16,989 bases of DNA from Cyclostephanos tholiformis (lineage: Eukaryota > Bacillariophyta > Thalassiosirophyceae > Thalassiosirales > Thalassiosiraceae): assembly GCA_036939975.1 (NCBI GenBank), contig JALLPB010000365.1:1-16989 (forward strand), written 5' to 3'. The translations under genes were made by a program, and so were the position numbers. Positions 1 to 8,255 of the stretch are shown piece after piece. Within the stretch, counting starts at the first letter, position 1; each line of letters begins with the position of its first letter. A model generated the notes under the pieces. It worked only from the letters and a program-made list of their open reading frames with translations, ran no database searches and was not told the origin of the DNA.

Positions 1-514
1 CTCTTTCCGCAAGGAGAGTTTTTGTATCAGCAAAATCTAAAGCTCCTCCTCTTGCTTTCAGGTGATCAATCATTTGTTTGGGAGTTTGATTTAAAAAACC
101 GAGAGTGTCATCTTCAATCTCCATTAGGTAGTCGTGTTCTACTGCTTCGAGGATGATGTCTTTTAACGCTTGTTCGACGCCTTTAAGGATTTCATATTGA
201 GCAACTTCTTCTTTGTGCTCCGCTTCCGCTCTGGCTCGTGTTCCCGCCGCCGCATTTGGTGCAAGTCCTGCTGGGTATATGCCTGGGTTGGGTGGGATTA
301 TAAATGCGACTCCAGTCATCGTAAGGTATTTGGCTGCATCGACAATAAGTCCAGCATGACCATGATTTCCTCCGCCCAATCCTGTGGGAATGCTTGCCGC
401 GATTGCAATGAGTTCTCTTTCAAGCGTGGTGATGTCTTGATCTGTCGGTTGACCATGGATTTTTGTAACCGATTCTTTTCGGAGTTCATCCCGCGTTTCC
501 GCTCGTTTGCCCAT
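1..514 (-). CDS. Partial gag of a second copia-type retrotransposon (5' end only)
   Basis: Read on the minus strand, an ATG at 514-512 opens a frame of 171 codons that runs off the window edge without a stop. It begins MGKRAETRDELRK and matches the start of the gag frame at 5902-4766 over its whole length, with numerous substitutions, many of them silent or conservative. The product would be the N-terminal part of the Gag structural protein; the zinc knuckle lies beyond the window. Codon 4 is CGA (arginine), whereas the complete element has TGA there, so this copy is intact as far as it can be seen. Its 5' LTR is the repeat at about 552-769, which is also the 3' LTR of the next element. The start was chosen because it is the first ATG after the LTR and is shared by both copies. 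Confidence 0.85.
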   Translation of the reverse strand, partial: MGKRAETRDELRKESVTKIHGQPTDQDITTLERELIAIAASIPTGLGGGNHGHAGLIVDAAKYLTMTGVAFIIPPNPGIYPAGLAPNAAAGTRARAEAEHKEEVAQYEILKGVEQALKDIILEAVEHDYLMEIEDDTLGFLNQTPKQMIDHLKARGGALDFADTKTLLAER

Positions 515-551
515 TGCTTTAAATTAACGAATGATTAGCTTCCGCTGCTAT

Positions 552-769
552 TGTTTCTGATACGTAATCACTGCTAAACAGTGACAAACAATCTAATGTA
601 GTGCAAAGGTGATTACGTATTTATGCGTTGTCTACCTGCAGTGGTGAAAACTTAAATCAGCTTCGCAAACATTCCACTTGGAGATTTTAAATTCTCCATT
701 TTGCTAAAAGCTCGCTTAGCTATCGCCTACGTGGCTTTCGTACATACGTACATAATAGTAAGCCTAACA
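552..769 (-). repeat. LTR shared by two tandem copia elements
   Basis: On the minus strand the repeat starts TGTTAGGCTTACTATTATG at 769 and probably ends in AAACA at 552, giving TG...CA ends. The 769 edge is firm, because similarity with the other LTR ends there and a purine-rich tract (AAGGGTG) precedes it. The 552 edge is a guess from the TG/CA rule, because similarity to the other copy continues into the leader and gag. It contains an 11-bp inverted repeat (561-571 and 609-619) and a TATA-like CATAAATA on the minus strand near 617-624. It differs from the other LTR by roughly 15 substitutions and lacks its 18-nt insertion. Confidence 0.8.
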
Positions 770-784
770 CACCCTTGTAGCTAA

Positions 785-2602
785 TCAGCTTTTTGCTGGC
801 TTGAATGTGGTCTGGCTTTGCTCGTCTTGTCTCCGACTTCGAGCTTCTGCGAGATCTTTTACCTTTGTCGAAAATTCTGTTCGCACATCAACATGATGTG
901 CGGGCGAATGATGCTTAGTGAAATAATCCGCTAAGTTTGACTTCCCCGGTCGCCAATAAATTCGAAATTGTCCCTGCGCCTCACGGTCTCTGAGCCAGTG
1001 ATAACGCATATCCATTGCCTTTGTGCGTTTTGGTTGAATTTTTCTATTTACCACGCCCTCCGCCGTTGAGTTGTCAGTTTGAATAGGTGTTCGTGGTTGC
1101 GGATGTCCCATTTCGGTAAGAATTTGTTGTAAATATACCACTTCTCTTGCGTTTAAATATACCGCCCCTAATTCTGCTTCCGCCGCCGAGGACATCACAG
1201 GTTTAATAATTGTTGCGATCGTGAGTATCGCTCCATTGTTGCGTGGAGTGTCATCGTCGTCGGTAAGGAAAAAATGTCCGCCTGCTCGACTCCTTGATTT
1301 TTTCTCGTTGCAATATCCCGCATCCGAGTGCACCGCTAGTATCATATTGCTCGCTCTGTATGAAATAATTGCGTCTTCTTGCGTCGCACAATAATCTAAC
1401 AGTTGCTTTACTAAATCCATTGTTTTCTGCGTCGGTTTGGCTTGTTCCGTCGCAATTGCGCTGAGTGCTGTGAGGATTGTGTTGTCTACGGCTCGTCGGC
1501 CATAATATAATAATGTCCCTACCACTGCCTGGATGTATTTTGTGTCTTCCTTGTTGAGGGGGAGAGAGTCATTGTCTTCTGGGCTATATTGTACTCTGGC
1601 TCCATAGGTTGGGGTAACGTGGGGGTGCGGTGAGTTTTGTTGCTTTGTCGGTGTAGGATGTTTGAACCGTTGCAATGCTTTTGCTGAATACCCCGGCATG
1701 TGAATGTACACCTTTCTTTTTACATAGTCCCAGTCGATCATGAGGCCAATGTATTTTGTCGCATCCCAGTTGATCGAAATGATGTAGTCTTTTTCAAGTG
1801 CGTTGATCAAATGTTGTGCATCTTCTCTTGTCGTGTATTTGATTGCAAAATCGTCGACGACTAACGTGAAGCATATGTTACGTGTTTTATGTGTCCATAG
1901 TCCTGGGATGACTTGGCTTTGGTGATATCCTACTTCTCCCAAATGTTTCTGGAGGAGTTCTTGGGCAATAATCCCCGCCTGAGGTAAGCCATACATTCCT
2001 TTTCGTATTTCGCAATAAATGTACCCGTCTTCCGTGACTTTCTCACGTAACTTGTAATGTTCGATGATTTCATCAGGTATGTCTGTGATTTTTATTTGCA
2101 TATACTCATATCTTTTCATTGGTGTATTCAAATAAAAATCCTTCATGTCGAGCATGACACATCGTGCTCCCTTTGTTGAGATTACGCTGTTTAACAAGGT
2201 TTTAACCAACGTCACGTCTGCTGTTGGTTGTCCTACATCTTCTGGATAATTGATTCTATCTCCACCCGCAGTAAGTCTTGTTCGATGAGTTTCCTTTTTG
2301 TTTGGTCTCAAATCGCAGACAAAACTTGCGTATGTTACGTCTTTTATCCAATCTTTAGGAACTAAGTTTTTGTGGATGAAGAATATGGTGTTGGTTCCGT
2401 TGACTCTGCCGTCCGGGAGTCCTTGTGCAAGCCGTCCAAATTCATTAGCCGAGGATTCGTTCCAAAGTGCGGTATGTTTTGGGCTGCGTATAAGTTGACG
2501 ATATGTGAGGTATTCGCCGGTGTCTTCATCACGGATGAGTTGGACACGTTCACTTTGTTCTTGCTGTCTTAGTTGCATGTGAGTTCGTTGTGATAGCCTT
2601 GC
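785..2602 (-). CDS. Copia pol, C-terminal part: reverse transcriptase and RNase H
   Basis: The frame is open from just after the TGA at 2605-2603 to the stop at 785; the first ATG is at 2578, giving 597 residues, but translation probably enters from the upstream pol frame. Residues are counted from that ATG. The RT palm is clear: LDMKDF at about 143-148, KGMYGLPQAG at about 193-202, and the catalytic VVDD box at 240-243 (YVDD in many relatives). RNase H follows, with the acidic residues in SDAGYC (D419), AAEAEL (E467), TDNST (D502) and LADYFTKHH (D551). This part would copy the RNA into DNA inside virus-like particles. All visible catalytic residues are kept and no stop lies within it, so the domains look intact although expression would need readthrough of upstream UGAs. 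Confidence 0.9.
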   Translation of the reverse strand, partial: ARLSQRTHMQLRQQEQSERVQLIRDEDTGEYLTYRQLIRSPKHTALWNESSANEFGRLAQGLPDGRVNGTNTIFFIHKNLVPKDWIKDVTYASFVCDLRPNKKETHRTRLTAGGDRINYPEDVGQPTADVTLVKTLLNSVISTKGARCVMLDMKDFYLNTPMKRYEYMQIKITDIPDEIIEHYKLREKVTEDGYIYCEIRKGMYGLPQAGIIAQELLQKHLGEVGYHQSQVIPGLWTHKTRNICFTLVVDDFAIKYTTREDAQHLINALEKDYIISINWDATKYIGLMIDWDYVKRKVYIHMPGYSAKALQRFKHPTPTKQQNSPHPHVTPTYGARVQYSPEDNDSLPLNKEDTKYIQAVVGTLLYYGRRAVDNTILTALSAIATEQAKPTQKTMDLVKQLLDYCATQEDAIISYRASNMILAVHSDAGYCNEKKSRSRAGGHFFLTDDDDTPRNNGAILTIATIIKPVMSSAAEAELGAVYLNAREVVYLQQILTEMGHPQPRTPIQTDNSTAEGVVNRKIQPKRTKAMDMRYHWLRDREAQGQFRIYWRPGKSNLADYFTKHHSPAHHVDVRTEFSTKVKDLAEARSRRQDEQSQTTFKPAKS

Positions 2603-4765
2603 TCAATTTATTCCTTTGCCTCTGCTATTCTCACGGATCCGATTTGTTTTCATCAATGGTATTCGTATTGATTGTTTCAACACCCTTGGAGTTGATGGGG
2701 TCATTTCGACCGGTGTGACTATGGGGACAGCTAATGTGTCATGCACCCTTGGAGTTGGAACAATGGGTTTGATTGGCTTGTTGATGATTGCCTTTGCAAG
2801 TGATGATCGACTGAAGGTGCGTGCGTGTACGTTTGGCGTTGTCGTGTGGACTCTGGTCTCCTTTGGTGGTGCTGTCGTATCGTCAAAAGTAACTTGCTTT
2901 CGTCGTCCCTGTTGTGTTTCTGGTTCCACTTGCTTGGGTATATTGTTTAATATCTCATCAAATTTTTTCAATGCTTCAATTTGTATGTCTCCTGTGACAT
3001 TTTTTCGTCCCTTCAATGCATTTGTTAGGTCATTCAAAGCTTTAACGATTGTGTCTGTCGGCGTCACTGTAGGTTGAGTGATATATTTATGTTTGAAAAA
3101 TACCGTGTCTGATATTCTTTCGCTCCTTGTCTTCTTCACATATATTCGATGACATTGGTAGTGCTCCATTGATGTCCCAATGTACCATCCATCGGTAGAG
3201 TGTTCTGCCCACGTTCCTCTTCGTGTGTTGCTTTCAAATAATTGGACAGCACATCCGAGTGGTGCCAGTGGCGTTTTGTTGTAATCAAAACTACCATTGA
3301 CATATTGGTATGCTGATACCATTGGGGCTACATTTGATTGTCGTAGCAAGTTCAACGTGAGTATTGTTTGTGGAAGTAATTTGTCCCACAATCGCATTGG
3401 AAAGCTGTCATCTAATCCTGCTAATATTGCTTTGAAATGACATTTGAATGTTTGAATTGCCCTTTCTGCTAAGTTCCTTCGATGGTTGTCCGGTGGGACA
3501 AGTTGTATTGTACAGTTTTTTCTGATTTCTGCTTTGAGTTCAGTAGATGCTTCATTGTCCATCAGGTGTGTTGTGGGTCGAATAGTACCTGTTGCAGTTA
3601 GCCGGGCCCATAATGCAAGGTAAGCTTTGATCATTGAGCCTGCTGATTTGTTTTTCATTGGCTCTGCGTCAATATAGTTTCCATCAACTTCGACTAATAC
3701 CATGATGTATTGATTTCCGTTGCTTGAAGTAGCTGGGAATCTTCCAGGTTGATCGGTGTACATAGTGTCGTCAGCCATGTGAGTTTTTATATACACATCC
3801 TTCATCTTCTTAGGTGTTTGCAAGTTATCCAATTCTGTTGTTGAATTTTCAATTACTGGTAATGATTTGAGTATCTTGGTTGATCTAACTCCTTGTCGTT
3901 GTCGCTTCATGTGTCCTTTCTGAGTTTCGTCAGATTCGGGGAAATGCTTTCGTACGGCCTCTGTTGTAAGGCCTGGCCAAGTTGTATAATTGCCCGCGTT
4001 TATTGCCTTTATCCATGTGTCTTTGACTGGATATCCCGCTGCCGCATGGTGGTATTTGATCATTTGGGAGATGGAAGGTAAGTTGTGCACATTCGATATT
4101 TCTTCTCTCTTTTTAATTGGTGCTTGTGGTACTTGTATTGTCCAAAGCGTCTCTCCCCTTTTCTTACACCCTTGGAGCACAGGGGGTTCACTTGTCGTAA
4201 TCGTAAGTGTGCCTTCTTTATGGAAAGTGACTCCTTCGTCTCGTGGTTTGAAAATGGTTGTATATCCATTTTCAGCCATTTTATTTACACTGATGAGGGA
4301 CTTGGTGAGACCTGGCAGTATATTTGCTTGTCTCGCTTGAGTTGATAATTGTTCGAATGGGAGATGCGTTGTTCCGGTGGTTTTGAGTGTTGAATCATCT
4401 GGGAGATACACTGTTATGTTCGAGTGTCCTATTCTCGGTAAGTCTAGATTTTCGGATACAAAATGTGATGTTGCACCTGAATCAATTATGATGCGCTCAT
4501 CTTCCTTCTGACGTCTTCGTTTGTGTTGTCGTTCCATTCGTTGCTTCCATTTGTTTAATCTTGGTGGTTTTGTTTTAATCGCGTTGAGTTCTTCTTTTGT
4601 TGTAATTGACTCATCATCATCTTTGTCAGACTCATCGTCATCTATGTCATCCAGTGGGGTCCAGTAGTTCGTAACAGCCGGGTAAGCGTTGATCGTGTTT
4701 ATTTTATTCGATACCACTTTCCCGGGTTGCCACGTCTCGGTTTCTACTAACGACCCCGCACACCA
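2603..4765 (-). CDS. Copia pol, N-terminal part: aspartic protease and integrase
   Basis: The frame is open from just after the gag stop at 4768-4766 to a TGA at 2605-2603. The first ATG is at 4717 (704 residues, numbering used here). An acidic linker (about 23-45) leads to the aspartic protease with its DSGA motif (D79-S80-G81). The integrase zinc-binding region is poorly preserved or divergent (HH near 223-224). The core triad is visible: D322 in TDQPGRF, D387 in LMDNEA and E418 in NLAERAI, the last two about 31 residues apart. A C-terminal basic, proline- and threonine-rich tail precedes the stop. The protein would process Gag-Pol and insert the cDNA. It shares a frame with gag upstream and RT downstream, so these segments were almost certainly one polyprotein. 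Confidence 0.88.
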   Translation of the reverse strand, partial: WCAGSLVETETWQPGKVVSNKINTINAYPAVTNYWTPLDDIDDDESDKDDDESITTKEELNAIKTKPPRLNKWKQRMERQHKRRRQKEDERIIIDSGATSHFVSENLDLPRIGHSNITVYLPDDSTLKTTGTTHLPFEQLSTQARQANILPGLTKSLISVNKMAENGYTTIFKPRDEGVTFHKEGTLTITTSEPPVLQGCKKRGETLWTIQVPQAPIKKREEISNVHNLPSISQMIKYHHAAAGYPVKDTWIKAINAGNYTTWPGLTTEAVRKHFPESDETQKGHMKRQRQGVRSTKILKSLPVIENSTTELDNLQTPKKMKDVYIKTHMADDTMYTDQPGRFPATSSNGNQYIMVLVEVDGNYIDAEPMKNKSAGSMIKAYLALWARLTATGTIRPTTHLMDNEASTELKAEIRKNCTIQLVPPDNHRRNLAERAIQTFKCHFKAILAGLDDSFPMRLWDKLLPQTILTLNLLRQSNVAPMVSAYQYVNGSFDYNKTPLAPLGCAVQLFESNTRRGTWAEHSTDGWYIGTSMEHYQCHRIYVKKTRSERISDTVFFKHKYITQPTVTPTDTIVKALNDLTNALKGRKNVTGDIQIEALKKFDEILNNIPKQVEPETQQGRRKQVTFDDTTAPPKETRVHTTTPNVHARTFSRSSLAKAIINKPIKPIVPTPRVHDTLAVPIVTPVEMTPSTPRVLKQSIRIPLMKTNRIRENSRGKGIN

Positions 4766-5902
4766 TCAGGTGTTCTTTGTTGATTTCCAATTGTCTGGGC
4801 GGGATGCTTTATTTTTCTCCAATTCCCAGCAATCCTCCTCCTTTTTCGATGGATGTTTTTTGCCACAGTGAGTGCAAATGGGTGCCTTGTTGTATTTCTT
4901 TCTTTTCTCATCTCGTTTTTTCTTTTTGTCATCGTCCGTCGCTTTGGGTGAGGTCGTTGAGTTGGTGCCATTTGATTTGATAAGTGACATCATCTCTTTC
5001 ATGGCATCTGTTGTTGACTTAATCAGAGTCTCCATCTGACGAGTATGTTTCTCCGTCAAGGTTGCAATAAGTTCCTCCGTTGCTGCGGCCTGCTCTTCAA
5101 TGAGATTTGCTTTGAATTGCTTTGAGGTGAGCTTATTTTGTTTGTGTTCACGTGCATATTCTGTTGCAATGAAAGTTTTGGTGTTGATCCACGTTTTGTC
5201 CACTGCGGACTTATTCTCCCATTCGCGCACCGCCGCGTCGAATTCTCCGGAGGCTTTAAAGTAGTAAAGTGCCATGTCCCTGCGTTCATTCATATCAGAG
5301 GTGATGCCAGCTCTGGTGAGTGCTTTCACCGCTTTTTCAACTCTGTTGAAATACACTTGAGGATTTTCGCTGAGGTCCCACTCCGAGTCTCTTTCCGAAA
5401 GCAGAGTTTTAGTATCAGCAAAATCTAACGCTCCTCCTCTTGCCTTTAGGTGATCAATCATTTGTCTCAGAGTTTGGTTTAAAAATCCAAGAGTGTCATC
5501 TTCAATTTCAAGGAGGTAGTCATGTTCTACCGCATCAAGGATGATGTCTTTTAGCGCCTGTTTGACGCCTTTGAGGACCTCGTATTGAGCTACCTCTTCT
5601 TTGTGCTCAGCTTCCGCTCGGGCTCGTGTTCCTGCCGTCGCATTTGCTGCGAGTCCTGCCGGATAAATGCCCGGGTTGGGTGGGATTGTAAACGCAACTT
5701 GAGTCATCACAAGGTATTTGGTTGCCTCAACGATAAGTCCCGCATGTCCGTGATTTCCTCCGCCCAATCCAGTGGGAATGCTTGCCGCAATTGCAATGAG
5801 TTCTCTTTCAAGTGTGGTAATGTCCTGGTCCGTCGGTTGACCGTGAATTTTAGTAACCGATTCCTTTCGGAGTTCATCTCGCGTTTCCGCTCATTTGCCC
5901 AT
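4766..5902 (-). pseudogene. Copia gag with nonsense codon at position 4
   Basis: Comparison with the second copy (1-514) places the start ATG at 5902-5900. Codon 4 is TGA (5893-5891) where the other copy has CGA, so normal translation would stop after three residues. Beyond it the frame is open for about 374 codons to a TGA at 4768-4766. A non-ATG or internal start would be needed to use it. The long helical-looking region carries many charged residues. Near the C terminus (about residues 343-358 from the ATG) a Cys/His cluster starting CTHCGKKH and ending in DCW resembles a copia-type CCHC zinc knuckle, though with unusual spacing (CX2CX3HX7C). Gag would form the particle and bind the RNA. 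The stop at its end is in frame with pol, so gag-pol is either a broken single frame or uses readthrough there. Confidence 0.85.
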
Positions 5903-5937
5903 TGCTTAAATTAGTGAATGATTAGCTTCCGCTTTAT

Positions 5938-6173
5938 TGTATCGATAACGTAATCACTGCTGAGCAGTGACAAACAGTTTAATGTAGTGCAAAGGTGATT
6001 ACGTATTTATGCGTTGTCTACCTGCAGTGGTGGAAACTTAAATCAGCTTCGCAAACCTTTCACTTGGAGCTTTTAAATTTTCCATGTTTTTTAAATTCGC
6101 CATTTTGCCAAAAGCTCGCTTAGCTATCGCCTACGTGGCTTTCGTATGTATGTACATAATAGTAAGCCTAACA
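5938..6173 (-). repeat. 5' LTR of the complete copia element
   Basis: On the minus strand this repeat starts TGTTAGGCTTACTATTATG at 6173 and probably ends GATACA at 5938. It aligns with the LTR at 552-769 apart from roughly 15 substitutions and an 18-nt expansion near 6071-6103, where a TTTTAAATT...CCAT unit occurs twice. It contains a perfect 7-bp hairpin, CACTGCT/AGCAGTG (5955-5969), and an inverted repeat ACGTAATCAC (5948-5957) with GTGATTACGT (5995-6004). It should hold the promoter for the gag-pol RNA, including a TATA-like CATAAATA on the minus strand. Confidence 0.8.
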
Positions 6174-6240
6174 TCTCCTCTCCTCTCCTCTCCTTCCTCT
6201 CGTATTGTCTCTTCTCTTCTCCTCCTCTCTCATCATTGCA
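6174..6240 (+). repeat. CT-rich low-complexity tract
   Basis: Directly beyond the 5' LTR the plus strand is nearly pure pyrimidine, with repeated TCTCC/TCCTC units. The retrotransposon seems to have inserted at or next to this simple-sequence tract. Confidence 0.8.
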
Positions 6241-6798
6241 TTACATCTCCCGCTTTTTGTTGTGTCCCGCTGCTGTGTCCCCTTGCACATCTTGTTATCA
6301 TATCTTGATATAGCATTGTATATCATCTTATTGTCATGTCCTGCCACATCGTGTTTTGTTGCCACATCTCATTTAGTTGGCTGTAACATTCCTTGTCCTA
6401 GTGCATCAACCTCCACCTCTCATCATGTCACATTGCTTTAAGAACGACACCTTGATGCCCTCATTGTTGTTATTATGTGGCTGCCACCGCCACTCAACAC
6501 TGCCACTACAACCCTCAACAGCTGCTCAACACACCTCTCAAATGCTGGTGTGCTGCCGCCAACTCCCAACAACACCACCTTGTTGACATTTTTGATTGTT
6601 GTGTGCTGATTTAGTCTAAAAAAAAGTGAACAAATATTGGTCTTTTGCCAACATGGCACCAACATGTCAGCAAACACAACATTTGGGGTGTCATGTTGGC
6701 ACCCTTGGTGACACATTTTTTTACTATGCTACTGACATGTCACTGACATGTTGCTGCTAGCAACACATGTCTGTCTTATGGGCACCCTGGCCAACATT
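6241..6798. other. Intergenic, no gene seen
   Basis: This stretch has no supported gene. Short frames on both strands lack recognisable motifs. It is rich in CA/TG-containing short words. Around 6650-6760 the words ACATGTCA/TGACATGT recur in both orientations, with a loose foldback of CCAACATG and CATGTTGG near 6650-6700. No tRNA or structured RNA was recognised. Confidence 0.5.
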
Positions 6799-7262
6799 TC
6801 AAAATCCGACAATTCCAGCTGAGCTGAATTCCTTAAGCCTAACTGGGTGTACCTCAAAACTGCCATCATGAAAAGCATCTTCTTAAGAACTACCAGAAGA
6901 AGAGGAAATTTCATCCCAACTCCCCATCCCAGCACCTGTCCCCCCCTCAGCGGCATTCTCCTCCTCAGCAGCATCCTCCTTCTCAGCACATCCCTCATAC
7001 TCTATAGGCTGGTTCCATCTATCATATCAATGATTGCTTGCCTAAGTTGCTTGGCATGACAAGCAGGAGGTGGACACTGAGGGTCTCCTGTTGGGATCAT
7101 CTTGATGTGGAACTCCTTGAACTTTCTTTTGAGGATTACGGCAGTGCACCCTTTCTTAGGGTAACTCGAACTATGCATCTCTGCCACACTTTCCCACTGA
7201 GTTGCTGATATAGGGAGAATTTCATCATCAGTCCATCTCTTCCCTGGACAAATTGACCCCTC
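6799..7262 (-). pseudogene. Decayed SANT/Myb-like (DUF6818-type) gene fragment
   Basis: Minus-strand translation from 7262 gives a frame containing RWTDDEILPI, then TQWESVAEMH, then LKRKFKEFH and IPTGDPQCPPP, then AKQLRQAIIDM, ending in a TAG at 7004-7002. This order (tryptophan-rich start, W..VA..H, LKRKF, PTGDP.CP, AK) matches from memory a SANT/Myb-like domain common in oomycete and diatom genomes, often transposon-linked. The stretch between TDDE and ILPI looks shortened, as if part of the first helix were deleted. A one-base frame change near 7000-7016 continues into an acidic, serine-rich stretch (AEKEDAAEEENAAEGG, then SWDEISSSSGSS) with a TAA at 6885-6883 and a final TGA at 6801-6799. 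Upstream there is a TAA at 7265-7263 and no good start. It is read as a fossil with a deletion, a frameshift and stops. Family assignment is tentative. Confidence 0.55.
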
Positions 7263-7265
7263 TTA

Positions 7266-8010
7266 GCATGATCTCTGAAGGGGGAGTATTGCTGAGGAGA
7301 GGAACAGCATTTTGAAAGGCACCACATTACAATGGGATGGCTCATCAACACCTCCTCACCTCACAAGGATGCATGATGAAGTGGTGCGTCAACACCTCCT
7401 CATATGCATGAGTTTGCTAGATATGTCCAAGATATGTCCGGACAGAAATATAAACAACAGGGCAGGGACATTGTTAATATTTGTGTGATTATCATTATGA
7501 TCTGAAAACATAAAATAGGGTCAATCATAGGGTTAAAATCACATATTTTTACGTAAAAACAGCATTAACTTTTAGGGTTGTGTGTGGCTGCCCCAACAAT
7601 AGTTAGGGTTGTGTGCCTGATAGTTAGGGTAGCACACAGCAGAGGGACCGGGTAGTTGGTGTACAATATAAAAACTCTCTTTGCACAAGTCTAATTTTAA
7701 GAGAAAAATGCCCTCTGTTGAATATCTAAAATTACATGAAAAATCTTGTTGATCAGATTTTATGTACCCGCAAGGTGAGTTGCTCTTTCTATGTGGGTTT
7801 ACTGCAATGCTGGTTGGCTCAAATCTCATAGCATAGGAAGACTCCGTAGAGGTCAAACTGGTCTAGATAGATGCAATCAAATACCTAATGTCTTAAGTTG
7901 TTTTGTTCGATTTACCCACAAGGTACATTGAATCAATTTGATGTTTGATCTGATATTAGATACTACAAACCAAAGGAAATGGTAGTTCTGTGAGTAAATA
8001 ATTTACAAAA
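7266..8010. other. Intergenic, no gene seen
   Basis: No coding frame here shows recognisable motifs. Visible structure is limited to a 14-bp direct repeat TCAACACCTCCTCA (7345-7358 and 7389-7402, period 44) and a small cluster of TTAGGG words, including TTAGGGTTGTGTG at 7572-7584 and again at 7603-7615, with a third TTAGGGT at 7624-7630. Confidence 0.5.
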
Positions 8011-8016
8011 AAGCAC

Positions 8017-8081
8017 TTGCCAGATTAAATCATTGTCACCAGAATGACTCATGCCAAGAAAAATTTGTCAGATTGACTCAT
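8017..8081 (+). repeat. Remnant of a 48-bp-period repeat with TGACTCA sites, left copy
   Basis: Three related 17-nt modules occur: TTGCCAGATTAAATCAT (8017-8033), a 2-nt spacer, TCACCAGAATGACTCAT (8036-8052), a 12-nt spacer, and TTGTCAGATTGACTCAT (8065-8081). The same modules and the same 2- and 12-nt spacers recur at 9891-9955 in shifted order, which fits a former tandem repeat with a unit of 48 bp. TGACTCA occurs at 8045-8051 and 8074-8080. Confidence 0.65.
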
Positions 8082-8255
8082 GACTATATCAGGGAGTTCG
8101 GTAGGTAGCTTTAACCACCATGATTTTTTTTGGTGGGAGATTTTTTTTGGGGGTCCCAAATTTGGCAGGACCAATAAGGTTTGGTCCCAAAACACCATTT
8201 CCACCTGACCCCTTTTTCCAACATTTTCCCACTTTGCACTCCCCCCCCTTGCATT

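Larger units (their letters stand above)
552..6173 (-). mobile_element. Ty1/copia LTR retrotransposon, complete in structure, gag-pol broken by three stops
   Basis: Minus-strand order is 5' LTR (about 5938-6173), gag (5902-4766), protease and integrase (to 2603), reverse transcriptase and RNase H (to 785), a short purine-rich tract (about 777-770) and 3' LTR (769-552). Integrase before reverse transcriptase is the copia order. The integrase and RT motifs resemble the CoDi lineages of diatoms. Gag, PR-IN and RT-RH share one reading frame, separated only by single TGA codons at 4768-4766 and 2605-2603; a third TGA sits at gag codon 4 (5893-5891). No target site duplication is visible: 6174-6178 is TCTCC and 547-551 is GCTAT, as expected if the left flank is another element rather than host DNA. 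No primer binding site could be recognised with confidence. Confidence 0.9.

Noticed and set aside
2616..3077. Plus-strand frame of 153 codons inside the retrotransposon
   Set aside because: It is antisense to the pol tail linking integrase and RT, and has no motifs of its own.
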